38,820 bases of DNA from H17-190 sp034435615. GTDB lineage: Bacteria; Chloroflexota; Dehalococcoidia; SM23-28-2; HRBIN24. This document shows, one piece after another, positions 17,153 to 24,246 of the stretch. Under the pieces are notes generated by a model. The model was not told where the DNA came from. It saw only the letters and a list, made by a program, of their open reading frames with translations, and did no database searches. The stretch spans positions 1-38,820 of the forward strand of contig DAOTWZ010000053.1 in NCBI GenBank assembly GCA_034435615.1, given 5' to 3'. Position 1 is the first letter of the stretch, and each line of letters begins with the position of its first letter. Position numbers and translations under genes: made by a program.

Positions 17153-17171
17153 GTAGAGTGATTTCCTCAAC
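17153..17171 (-). promoter_or_regulatory. Imperfect dyad upstream of the rrf2 gene, candidate operator
   Basis: A 19-bp imperfect palindrome with arms GT-x-GAG and CTC-x-AC around a 7-base centre ends 18 bases before the rrf2 ATG. It lies in the only AT-rich patch of the 80-base gap, beside a TACTTT-like -10. Rrf2 regulators commonly bind such dyads and autoregulate. One copy only; inference. Confidence 0.3.
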
Positions 17172-17214
17172 AATCTTAGCACGCCCCGCCCGGCCCAGCA
17201 AGGCCGGCCCTCTC

Positions 17215-18375
17215 TCACAGGAAGAGGAGCAGCAGGGGCACCAGCAGGAAGAGGGCCAGGAAGGCGATGAAGCGCCAGCGGCTGCTGGTGAAGAGGTGGG
17301 CCAGCCCCACCACGCCCCGTGAGTAGGGCCGGAAGACGAAGAGGAGGACGAGACCGCTCACCAGGGAGCCCACCACCACCTCCGTCAGCACCATGACGAA
17401 GGCCGCCCCGGAGCCCAGGATAGCCGCCGCCGCCAGGGTGTCCATCCAGGTGGAGATGTTGGCCCCCATGACGTAGGGCACCGTGTCCTCCCGCCGCAGG
17501 TAGCCGCGCAACGAGAGGGGCACCAGCAGCCCCACCGAGAGAGAGACCGACATGGTGAGGGCCGTCACTCCCAGCCCCAGCAGGAACATGGCCGGGGGCA
17601 GGTGCATAAGGGAACGCCAGCGGCGTCCCACCAGGCTCCCCTGCTCCAACTGGGGCAGGGCCCGGTCGAAGACGAAGAAGGCGGCCAGGAGGAAGGCCAC
17701 TCCGCCCAGGAAGGCGCCCGGCCCGGGCAGGAGGGGAACGAGCCTCTCCACCACCGGGCCGTAGACGGCCTTCAGTCCCGCCGTGGCCGGCCTGGGCAGG
17801 GTGAAATGGGCGGAGTCCAGCCAGCCAGCGTGGAGGACCAGCAGCCCCAGGGGAAGGGCCGGCGCCCAGATGGTGAGGGAGGTCAGCAAGGCCACTACCC
17901 CTACGTAGATGCCGTCGGCCGTGCGGCGCCGGAACAGGTAGAGGACGAAGCCCACCGCCAGGACGATGAAGGAGGCCCCCAGGCGAGAGCCGTTGATCAT
18001 GGCGAACCCCTCCGCCTGGCCGATGGCACCCGCTGCCACCAGGCTCACGGCGATGGCCGCCGCCGGGGAGCCGCTCATCAGGAGGCAGGCCCCCAGCCAG
18101 CCCAGCCCCAGGAAGGAGGGTACGCCGTGGACGGAGAGGGCCTCCAGGAAGGGGCGTAGCTCACGGGCCCCCGCCTGAAGGAACTGCAGGGCCAATACGA
18201 AGAGGAAGAGTCCCGCCAGCACGCAGACGAGGCGGACCAGGGCGTGCAAGGTCAGGCCATAGGCCCAGGACGGCCCGGTCAGGGCGGCGGCCCGCCCGCG
18301 TATGGCCAGGGTTATGCGCTGGCGCTGCGGCAGGCCCCGGGCCTCCAGACCGGGAGCGGGGCCGTCATGGTCCAT
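17215..18375 (-). CDS. Divergent Na/Pi-cotransporter (NptA/PNaS) family membrane protein
   Basis: A 386-residue polytopic membrane protein with about ten hydrophobic segments in two inverted-repeat halves. The architecture resembles the Na/Pi-cotransporter family, including the second-repeat GANIST (304-309) that aligns with the family GANIGT. The hallmark QSSS motif of each repeat is replaced: MSGS at 100-103 and MSVS at 275-278. There is no PhoU-like C-terminal domain. The substrate may therefore not be phosphate; its place between a carrier gene and an Rrf2/cysK operon suggests sulfate, sulfide or another anion, but that is inference. The ATG has AAGGG seven bases upstream, and a good promoter lies upstream. 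Confidence 0.72.
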   Translation of the reverse strand: MDHDGPAPGLEARGLPQRQRITLAIRGRAAALTGPSWAYGLTLHALVRLVCVLAGLFLFVLALQFLQAGARELRPFLEALSVHGVPSFLGLGWLGACLLMSGSPAAAIAVSLVAAGAIGQAEGFAMINGSRLGASFIVLAVGFVLYLFRRRTADGIYVGVVALLTSLTIWAPALPLGLLVLHAGWLDSAHFTLPRPATAGLKAVYGPVVERLVPLLPGPGAFLGGVAFLLAAFFVFDRALPQLEQGSLVGRRWRSLMHLPPAMFLLGLGVTALTMSVSLSVGLLVPLSLRGYLRREDTVPYVMGANISTWMDTLAAAAILGSGAAFVMVLTEVVVGSLVSGLVLLFVFRPYSRGVVGLAHLFTSSRWRFIAFLALFLLVPLLLLFL

Positions 18376-18434
18376 CTCTCATCCCTTGTCTCGCTCCCGC
18401 CCGGCCGGCGGGGCAGACGGCACCTCAGCGTTGA

Positions 18435-18464
18435 ATTCTCGATTAAATTTACTTCTTTTGTCAA
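18435..18464 (-). promoter_or_regulatory. Promoter upstream of the transporter-rrf2-cysK operon
   Basis: On the minus strand a perfect -35 TTGACA (18464-18459) is followed after 18 bases by GAGAAT (18440-18435), four of six matches to the -10 consensus. The segment is AT-rich against a GC-rich background and lies directly after the terminator that ends the upstream thrC-like/NIL/carrier unit, so it starts a new transcription unit. Confidence 0.6.
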
Positions 18465-18474
18465 CATACATGCC

Positions 18475-18498
18475 ACAAAAAAGGGGCCTGCTGCCCCA
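18475..18498 (-). terminator. Intrinsic terminator after the thrC-like/NIL/carrier operon
   Basis: On the minus strand GGGGC (18497-18493), a five-base loop and GCCCC (18487-18483) form a GC stem extended by one A-T pair, followed by six T residues (18482-18477). It lies about 40 bases after the stop of the GG-ending carrier gene. Confidence 0.8.
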
Positions 18499-18537
18499 TC
18501 GGTAGCTGTGGCCTGGCCCTGCCTACTGCGGCTGCGC

Positions 18538-18813
18538 CTAGCCGCCGGCCACGGCGGGGACGATGCTCACCTCGTCCCCGGGCTTGAGGGGGGTGTCCAG
18601 CCCCTGCAGGAAGCGCACGTCCTCGCCGTTCACGTAGATATTGACGAAGCGGCGGAGCTGGCCCGCCTCGTCCAGGAGACGGTCCCTGAGCCCGGGGTAC
18701 TGGCTCTCCAGGGCGCTCAGGCACTCCCTCAGGGAGGCGCCGTCCCCGGTCACGGTATCGCGGTTACCGGTGAGACTGCGGAGCGGGGTGGGGATACGGA
18801 CAGTGACGCTCAT
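18538..18813 (-). CDS. MoaD/CysO-like sulfur-carrier protein ending in Gly-Gly
   Basis: A 91-residue ubiquitin-fold carrier. The signature FVNIYVNGEDVRFL and the C-terminus VSIVPAVAGG, ending exactly at Gly-Gly, match CysO and imply direct activation by an E1-like enzyme and thiocarboxylation. The start is the ATG at 18813 with AGG upstream; the frame is open further but overlaps the NIL gene. It is the last gene of the SAM-riboswitch-controlled unit and is followed by a terminator. Operon partners (threonine-synthase-like enzyme and NIL protein) suggest it donates sulfur in homocysteine synthesis rather than molybdopterin synthesis; no MoaE-type partner is present in the window. Confidence 0.9.
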   Translation of the reverse strand: MSVTVRIPTPLRSLTGNRDTVTGDGASLRECLSALESQYPGLRDRLLDEAGQLRRFVNIYVNGEDVRFLQGLDTPLKPGDEVSIVPAVAGG

Positions 18814-18821
18814 ACCTGGAC

Positions 18822-19064
18822 CTAACCCTCCACGACGTCGCCGGGCACGGGATCTACCCGCACCCCTTGTTCTTGCACCCATCTGATGCCGCGCTCTATC
18901 TCCTCCATCTCCCCCTCCAGCTCCAGGATGACCCAGCCCCGGTCCTCCGCCACATCGGCGCGGCGGATGTTGGTCACCACGTTGAACTCCTTCCCCAGCC
19001 GCCAGATGATGGGCTGCTGCACCAGCTCGGCGGGGAAGGTGAACTTCACCCTCTGCTTGGCCAC
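18822..19064 (-). CDS. Stand-alone NIL-domain protein
   Basis: An 80-residue protein made of one NIL domain, the ferredoxin-like fold named for an NIL motif and known as the C-terminal regulatory, methionine-binding domain of the MetN ABC ATPase. Here VKFTFPAELVQQPIIWRLGKEF begins the domain, NVVTNIRRADV follows, and GWVILELEGEMEEIERGI completes it. NIL domains also occur fused to ferredoxin modules in the archaeal homocysteine pathway. It lies 9 bases after the threonine-synthase-like gene and 8 before the carrier gene. A role as methionine sensor or sulfur-transfer partner in homocysteine synthesis is plausible but inferred. (The motif span quoted is bases 19049-18990.). Confidence 0.85.
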   Translation of the reverse strand: MAKQRVKFTFPAELVQQPIIWRLGKEFNVVTNIRRADVAEDRGWVILELEGEMEEIERGIRWVQEQGVRVDPVPGDVVEG

Positions 19065-19073
19065 TTCAGCCCC

Positions 19074-20327
19074 CTAGCTGCGGGCCGCCGGCAGCACTCC
19101 CCGCCGACGACTGAAGGCCTCCTCGAAGGAGGCGATGCTCGGCTTGACCAGCAGCGGCTCCGCCAGCGCTCCCTGCACCGCCTCCTGGGTCTTGAGGCCG
19201 GCGCCCGTTATGAAGGCCACCACCACCTCGTCCGGGTCTATGCGGCCCTCCCTGGCCAGTCGCCGCAGGGCGGCGATGACGACGCCCCCCGCCGTCTCGG
19301 CGAAGACGCCCTCCGTCTCCGCCAGCAGCTTCATCCCCTCTATGATCTCATCGTCGGTGACGGCCACGCCATAGCCATCCGTCTCCGCCATCACCTTCAG
19401 GGCATAGAAGCCGTCCGCCGGGTTGCCGATGGCCAGGGACTTGGCGATGGTCCGGGGGCGCTGGGGGCGGATGTCGAAGCTCTGACGCTCCCAGGCCTCC
19501 ACTATGGGGGAACACCCCAGGGCCTGGGCGCCGCTCATGCGGGGGCGTCGCCACTCGATGAGGCCCAGCCAGGCCAGCTCCTTTATCCCCTTGTAGATCT
19601 TGGTGAAGAGGGAGCCGCTGGCCATGGGGACGATGCAGTGGTCGGGCGCCCGCCACCCTAGCTGCTCGCACACCTCGTAGCCCAGGGTCTTGGAGCCCTC
19701 GGCGTAATAGGGACGCACGTTGATGTTTACGAAGGCCCAGCGGTACTTCTCCGTGAGCTCGCTGCACAGGCGGTTCACGTCGTCGTAGGAGCCCTCCACC
19801 GCCACCAGGGTGGGGCCGTAGATAGCGGAGCCGATGACCTTCCCCTGTTCCAGGTCGGCCGGGACGAAGACCAGGGCCTGCAGCCCGGCCCGGGCGGCGT
19901 GGGCGGCCACGCTGTTGGCCAGGTTGCCGGTGGAGGCGCAGGCCAGGGTATCGAAGCCGAACTCCTTGGCCTTGGTGGCCGCCACCGAGACGACACGGTC
20001 CTTGAAGGACCAGGTGGGGTTGGCACAGTCGTTCTTCAGATAGAGGTGGCGGAGGCCCAGTGCCCGACCCAGGTTAGGGGCAGGCAGCAGCGGCGTGAAC
20101 CCGGCGCCGATGTCCACGGCGGCATCGGCGTGAGCAGGCAGGAGGTCGGCGTAGCGCCAGATGGTGAGGGGGCCCCGCTCGATCCTCTCGCGGGTGACGC
20201 GGCCCCGCATCGCCTCGTAGTCGTATGTGACCTCCAGGGGGCCGAAGCAGAACTCGCAGACGTATATGGGCTCTAGAGGATAGAGCCGGTTGCACTCGCG
20301 GCACCGCAGGTTCTTGGCAAAGGACAT
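19074..20327 (-). CDS. Threonine-synthase-like PLP enzyme under SAM-I riboswitch control; candidate homocysteine synthase
   Basis: A 417-residue fold-type II PLP enzyme. An N-terminal zinc ribbon has Cys9, Cys12, Cys24 and Cys27 (CREC, then CEFC). The cofactor lysine is Lys109 in TWSFKDR, the phosphate-contact loop is CASTGNLANSVAAHAA, and the C-terminal part holds FITGAGLKTQE. The nearest described family is threonine synthase, whose substrate is O-phosphohomoserine. The gene follows a promoter, a SAM-I riboswitch and a terminator, and leads a unit with a NIL protein and a sulfur carrier. This context fits methionine, so I suspect replacement of the phosphate by sulfur to give homocysteine. 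Ordinary threonine synthase remains the alternative. The ATG has AGGAGGT seven bases upstream. Confidence 0.88.
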   Translation of the reverse strand: MSFAKNLRCRECNRLYPLEPIYVCEFCFGPLEVTYDYEAMRGRVTRERIERGPLTIWRYADLLPAHADAAVDIGAGFTPLLPAPNLGRALGLRHLYLKNDCANPTWSFKDRVVSVAATKAKEFGFDTLACASTGNLANSVAAHAARAGLQALVFVPADLEQGKVIGSAIYGPTLVAVEGSYDDVNRLCSELTEKYRWAFVNINVRPYYAEGSKTLGYEVCEQLGWRAPDHCIVPMASGSLFTKIYKGIKELAWLGLIEWRRPRMSGAQALGCSPIVEAWERQSFDIRPQRPRTIAKSLAIGNPADGFYALKVMAETDGYGVAVTDDEIIEGMKLLAETEGVFAETAGGVVIAALRRLAREGRIDPDEVVVAFITGAGLKTQEAVQGALAEPLLVKPSIASFEEAFSRRRGVLPAARS

Positions 20328-20440
20328 GATGGCGACCTCCTGCCCGTTTGTGGCCCTGCGCTCGGGCTGCGACCGGGGCGGGCTGGCGCCACCAAGCCCT
20401 TCGTCCTGCTCTGCCTCCGCCTCTCTTCCGTCCTACTTAC

Positions 20441-20471
20441 AAAGAAAACCCCTTCCGGTGTCGAGAAGAGG
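20441..20471 (-). terminator. Riboswitch expression platform: intrinsic terminator
   Basis: On the minus strand CCTCTTC (20471-20465) pairs with GAAGGGG (20455-20449) around a nine-base loop and is followed by TTTTCTTT (20448-20441). The same CCTCTTC arm can pair with the AAGGGG of the 3' strand of aptamer helix P1 (20495-20490), giving the mutually exclusive antiterminator. SAM binding would free the arm and stop transcription before the threonine-synthase-like gene. Confidence 0.75.
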
Positions 20472-20489
20472 CCTTGCTACAAGCAGGAT

Positions 20490-20628
20490 CCCCCTTATCG
20501 TTCCCCGTCTCGGGGACGGCGTTGGCACCGCTGCACGGGCCGGTCTCAGGGCCGCTAGCCCCTACCCAGCCCCGGCCGGTTGCCGGGCTTCACAGGGCCG
20601 TTCCCTCCACCTCTCTGGATAAGAGGGG
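20490..20628 (-). promoter_or_regulatory. SAM-I (S-box) riboswitch aptamer
   Basis: On the minus strand the conserved S-box elements appear in order: P1 5' strand with CTTATC, GAGAGGTGGAGGGA (20615-20602), the kink-turn segment GAAGCCCGGCAACC (20591-20578), the core GGTGCCAA (20529-20522), a short CCCC/GGGG helix, and the P1 3' strand GATAAGGGGG (20499-20490). Order, spacing and the P1 complementarity match the SAM-I class. It senses S-adenosylmethionine and normally shuts off methionine or cysteine biosynthesis genes. A terminator follows and the threonine-synthase-like gene starts 163 bases downstream. Confidence 0.93.
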
Positions 20629-20650
20629 CCTATTCAGTTGTCGATTGCCA

Positions 20651-20679
20651 ATCCTAGCATCGCCCGTAACTAGTGTCAA
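20651..20679 (-). promoter_or_regulatory. Promoter of the SAM-riboswitch operon
   Basis: On the minus strand a perfect TTGACA (20679-20674) and TAGGAT (20656-20651) are exactly 17 bases apart. Predicted start is about 20644, roughly 15 bases before the aptamer P1 helix, as expected for a riboswitch leader. The remaining 20328-20440 leader carries only the ribosome binding site. Confidence 0.75.
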
Positions 20680-20711
20680 CGGTCTGCCGCCATCTTCCCC
20701 GAAAATCCCTT

Positions 20712-21938
20712 TCAGGGCCGGGGCAGGAGCTGGCGCAGGTCCACTCCTTCGTCCGCTAGCTGGGCGGCCGAGACCGCCACCCCGGCCCGTATCAGCTCCC
20801 TGGCGAAGCGCACCTCACGGGGCCGGTTGACTGCCAGGGCAGCCCGCAGGCGGCCGTCCCGCAGGTAGAAGGCGGTGAAGCTGCGGCCCTCCACGTTCCC
20901 CCGGAAGACCACCTGATCCCATGTGGCAGCGTGGCCCACGTACTGGAGGTTCAGCTCGTACTGGTCGGACCAGAACCAGGGCACCTCGGCGTAGGGCTCC
21001 CGCCGTAGCATGTTCTTGGCGGCGGCGATGCCCTGGTTCTGGGCGTTGGCCCAGTGCTCCACGCGCAGCCGTTCCTGCAGCACCGGGTTGTAGAAGTTGG
21101 CCACATCGCCAGCGGCGTAGACGCCGGGCGCCGTGGTCTCGCAGTATTCGTTCACCAGGACGCCGTTCTCCACGGCGATGCCGGCCGCCTCCGCCAGCGA
21201 GGTCTCGGGCAGGATGCCCACGCCTATCACCACGGCGTCGCACTCGATGGTCTGGCCAGAGGAGGTGACGACCCGCTGGACGCGGCCCTGCCCCTCCAGC
21301 CGCTCGACCCCCTCCTGCAGGCGCAGGTCCACCCCGTGCTGGCGGTGGATCTCAGCGTAGATGGCGCCCACCTCGGGGCCCAGGGCCCGCTGGAGTGGCA
21401 CCGGGAGCACCTCCAGCATGGTCACCTCCACCCCTTTCTGACGGGCAGAGGCGGCCACCTCGGCGCCGATGAAGCCAGCCCCTATCACTACCAGGCGTCG
21501 CCCGGGCCGTAGCTCAGCCCCTATGCGCTCGCTGTCGGCGATGGTGCGCAGGTAGTGAACGCCTTCCAGATGGGCGCCCGGCACCTCCAGGCGGCGGACG
21601 CGGCCACCCGTAGCCAGGAGGAGCATATCGTATTGGAGGGTCTGGCCGGTCTCCAGCGTGACCCGGCGGGACTGGAGGTCTACGGCGGCGGCCCGCACTC
21701 CCAGGACCAGCTCCACCTCCTGCTCCCGCCAGAAGGAATCGGGGCGGATGAAGAGCTTCTCGCGCGGCGCCTCCCCTCGCAGGTACTCCTTGGAGAGGGG
21801 CGGACGCTCATAGGGCGGGTCCGGCTCCGCCCCTACCAGGAATATCCTGCCGTCGAAACCCTCCTGTCGCAGCGCCTCCGCCGCCCGTCCGCCCGCCAGG
21901 TTGGCGCCTACGATGACCACCGTCCGTCGCTGGGCCAT
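20712..21938 (-). CDS. FAD-dependent ferredoxin/rubredoxin reductase
   Basis: A 408-residue pyridine nucleotide-disulfide-family oxidoreductase of the ferredoxin reductase type that serves P450s and Rieske dioxygenases. The FAD-binding start is VVIVGANLAGGRAAEALR, followed by PPYERPPLSKEYL, the NAD-binding GAGFIGAEVAA, the FAD-contact motif VYAAGDVANFYNP, and a C-terminal reductase domain from about residue 320. It should pass electrons from NAD(P)H to a small iron-sulfur protein. It is divergent from the AKR-Cld/Rieske-P450 operon, whose Rieske domain and P450 are natural partners (inference). The ATG is preceded by GGGGAGGAAAGC. A TATAAG -10 at 21985-21980 may drive it. Confidence 0.92.
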   Translation of the reverse strand: MAQRRTVVIVGANLAGGRAAEALRQEGFDGRIFLVGAEPDPPYERPPLSKEYLRGEAPREKLFIRPDSFWREQEVELVLGVRAAAVDLQSRRVTLETGQTLQYDMLLLATGGRVRRLEVPGAHLEGVHYLRTIADSERIGAELRPGRRLVVIGAGFIGAEVAASARQKGVEVTMLEVLPVPLQRALGPEVGAIYAEIHRQHGVDLRLQEGVERLEGQGRVQRVVTSSGQTIECDAVVIGVGILPETSLAEAAGIAVENGVLVNEYCETTAPGVYAAGDVANFYNPVLQERLRVEHWANAQNQGIAAAKNMLRREPYAEVPWFWSDQYELNLQYVGHAATWDQVVFRGNVEGRSFTAFYLRDGRLRAALAVNRPREVRFARELIRAGVAVSAAQLADEGVDLRQLLPRP

Positions 21939-22015
21939 GCTTTCCTCCCCGTGACGCTTTCTCCCCTTCTCAGGGCTATCTTATACCGGCGCGGGCGCCG
22001 TGGCCGTCCCTCGGG

Positions 22016-22044
22016 ATGACAGGAGCCTCCCCCTCTCTTATACT
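22016..22044 (+). promoter_or_regulatory. Promoter of the AKR-Cld/Rieske-P450 operon
   Basis: ATGACA (22016-22021) and TATACT (22039-22044) are spaced by 17 bases, each matching the sigma-70 consensus at five of six positions. The predicted start is near 22051, about 75 bases before the aldo/keto reductase ATG. Nothing else recognisable lies in 21939-22124. Confidence 0.7.
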
Positions 22045-22124
22045 GGCAGTGAAGGGATGGGTAGGGGTCGAGCTTCGACCGTCTTCGCCATGTCTTTACT
22101 CACTCCAGTCCGGGTGATTGTCCC

Positions 22125-23126
22125 ATGAAGTACCGCAGACTCGGTGCCACGGAGCTTGAGGTATCGGAGGTGGGCTTCGGCGTCTGGTCGGTGGCCACCA
22201 ACTGGTGGGGCGTGACCGACGATGCCCTGGGCCGGCGCCTCCTGCGCGCCGCCTACGACCTGGGCATCAACTTCTACGACACGGCCGATGTCTACGGCAA
22301 CGGCAAGGGAGAGACCTTGCTGGCCGAGGCCCTGGCCGACGTTCCTCGTGACAGGCTGGTGATAGCCACCAAGTTCGGCTACGACTTCTACAGCCACAGT
22401 CGGGAGCGCAGCGGCCACAAGGAACTGCCCCAGGACTTCTCGCCCGTCTTCGTGCGCCGGGCCCTGGAGGAGAGCCTGCGCCGCCTCCGCACCGACTACA
22501 TAGACCTCTACCAGCTACACAACCCCCGCCTGTGGGCCATCCAGCGGGACGACCTCTTCCAGACCCTGGACGACCTGCGCCGCGAGGGGAAGGTGCGTTA
22601 CATCGGCGTGGCCCTGGGGCCGGATATAGGCTGGGAGGAGGAGGGCGTCGCCTCTATGCGAGGGAGGCGGGTGGACGCCCTCCAGATCATCTACAGCATC
22701 CTGGAACAGCAGCCGGCCCGCACCTTCTTCCCGGTGGCCCGGGAGTGCCACACGGGACTGCTGGCCCGCGTCCCTCACGCCTCCGGCCTGCTGGATGGCA
22801 CCTACTACCCGGGCATGACCTTCCCGGAGACGGACCACCGTAGCCACCGCAAGCGAGAGTGGCTGGAGCGCTCCCTGAGGCGAGTGGAGAGGATAGGTTT
22901 CATCTACGGTCCGGAGACAGGCCGCAGCATCGCCCAGGCGGCCATTCAGTTCTGTCTCTCGGAGCCTGGCATCGCCTCCGTGCTGCCCAACATCACCAAC
23001 GAGAGGGAGCTGCGAGAGTTCGCCGCCGCCCCGGACACGCCGCCCCTCACGGCGGAGGAGGTGGCCCGTCTGCACGACCTTTACGACCACGACTTCTACC
23101 TGGAGCCCGAGGAGGCCAGGGCCTGA
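22125..23126 (+). CDS. Aldo/keto reductase
   Basis: A 333-residue (alpha/beta)8-barrel NADPH-dependent oxidoreductase. The catalytic tetrad is complete: Asp52 and Tyr57 in NFYDTADVYGNG, Lys83 in VIATKFGYDF and His132 in LYQLHNPR. The C-terminal cofactor region includes GRSIAQAAIQFCL and the substrate loop VLPNITNERELREF. The overall form resembles the AKR group of YghZ/L-glyceraldehyde-3-phosphate reductase-like and plant-type general reductases; the substrate cannot be assigned. First gene of a three-gene unit, 33 bases before the Cld/Rieske fusion, so it may act with the heme/P450 partners. Confidence 0.92.
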   Translation: MKYRRLGATELEVSEVGFGVWSVATNWWGVTDDALGRRLLRAAYDLGINFYDTADVYGNGKGETLLAEALADVPRDRLVIATKFGYDFYSHSRERSGHKELPQDFSPVFVRRALEESLRRLRTDYIDLYQLHNPRLWAIQRDDLFQTLDDLRREGKVRYIGVALGPDIGWEEEGVASMRGRRVDALQIIYSILEQQPARTFFPVARECHTGLLARVPHASGLLDGTYYPGMTFPETDHRSHRKREWLERSLRRVERIGFIYGPETGRSIAQAAIQFCLSEPGIASVLPNITNERELREFAAAPDTPPLTAEEVARLHDLYDHDFYLEPEEARA

Positions 23127-23159
23127 GGCGACCACGCGGAACAGGAGGGCCAGACCACC

Positions 23160-24245
23160 ATGGCTGAGGAGAGGAACGAGAAGGGCCGTCGCCAGGTGGT
23201 GAAGTTCACCTTCTTCAAGGTGGACCGCTCCTGGCGGCTCCTCCCCCCTGAGGAGCGAGAGCGGGGCAAGGAGGAGTTCTGCGCCGCCGTGGACTCCTTC
23301 AGCGATCGTCTGATGGTCCGTAGCTACAGCCTGATGGGGATGCGGGGCGACGCCGATCTTCTCCTCTGGCAGGTAGGCGACCGCCTGGAAGACATCCAGC
23401 AACTCCACACCGCCCTCTTCCGCACCGGCATGGGGCCCTACCTGAGTGTCCCTTATTCCTACCTGGCCATGACCCGCCGTTCCATCTACGTCGCCAAGGA
23501 GGAGGGGGCGGCGGACCGCACGGTCATTCGCCCCAGCCAGTCCAAGTACCTGTTCGTCTACCCCTTCGTGAAGACGCGCCCCTGGTACAAGCTGTCGCTG
23601 GCGGCCCGCCAGGGGATGATGGACGAGCACATCGCCATCGGGCGCAAGTACCCCTCCGTCAAGCTCAACACCACCTACTCCTTCGGCCTGGACGACCAGG
23701 AGTTCGTGGTGGCCTTCGAGACGGACGAGCCGGCCGACTTCCTGGACCTGGTCATGGAGCTGCGGGAGACGGAGGCCAGCCAGTACACGCTGCGGGACAC
23801 GCCCATCTTTACCTGCATCGCCATGCCCCTGCGCGAGGCCCTGGACGCCCTGGGCGCCCCCGGTGACGCCGCGGTGGCGCCAGCGCCGGCCCAGGCCGAG
23901 GGCTGGCAGCGAGTGGCCGACCTTCAGGAGCTGCCAGAGGGCGCCCGCAAGCTCGTCTACGTCCGTGGCGAGCAGGTGGCCCTGCTGAACGTGGGCGGCC
24001 GCCTGTATGCTTTCGGCGCCCGCTGCCCCCACGCCAACGGCCCCCTGGCCGATGGCGAGGTCCAAGACGGCACCATCCTCTGCCCCTGGCACAGCTCCCG
24101 CTTCGACCTGGCGACTGGGGAGCCCGTGGGCGGCCCCGCCAGCCGCCGGCTGCCCATATACGAGGTGAAGGTGGAGGCGGGGAGCATCTGGCTGGCGCCC
24201 GCTCGCTCCCCTAGCGAGAGCATGGCCGGGCACGGCGACCGCTAG
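23160..24245 (+). CDS. Chlorite-dismutase-family (coproheme decarboxylase-like) domain fused to a Rieske [2Fe-2S] domain
   Basis: A 361-residue two-domain protein. Residues 10-225 are a Cld/HemQ-family domain: Tyr134 and Lys138 in YPFVKTRPWYKL are where coproheme decarboxylases have their catalytic pair, His157 in GMMDEHIAIGR is the probable heme ligand, and TYSFGLDDQEFVVAFE completes the signature. An Ala/Pro linker (about 232-247) leads to a Rieske domain with ligands Cys289, His291, Cys308 and His311 (CPH and CPWH). Coproheme decarboxylation (final heme step of monoderms) is the closest function, but the Rieske part suggests electron transfer to or from the heme. AGGAGGG precedes the ATG; the P450 starts two bases after its stop. 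Confidence 0.93.
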   Translation: MAEERNEKGRRQVVKFTFFKVDRSWRLLPPEERERGKEEFCAAVDSFSDRLMVRSYSLMGMRGDADLLLWQVGDRLEDIQQLHTALFRTGMGPYLSVPYSYLAMTRRSIYVAKEEGAADRTVIRPSQSKYLFVYPFVKTRPWYKLSLAARQGMMDEHIAIGRKYPSVKLNTTYSFGLDDQEFVVAFETDEPADFLDLVMELRETEASQYTLRDTPIFTCIAMPLREALDALGAPGDAAVAPAPAQAEGWQRVADLQELPEGARKLVYVRGEQVALLNVGGRLYAFGARCPHANGPLADGEVQDGTILCPWHSSRFDLATGEPVGGPASRRLPIYEVKVEAGSIWLAPARSPSESMAGHGDR

Positions 24246-24246
24246 C

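Noticed and set aside
18538..18813. MoaD for molybdopterin synthase
   Set aside because: No moaE, moaA or moaC is nearby; operon partners and SAM riboswitch point to sulfur amino acid synthesis, though a dual role cannot be excluded.
19074..20327. Plain threonine synthase annotation
   Set aside because: Kept as the alternative, but SAM-I control and NIL/carrier partners argue against a simple threonine role.
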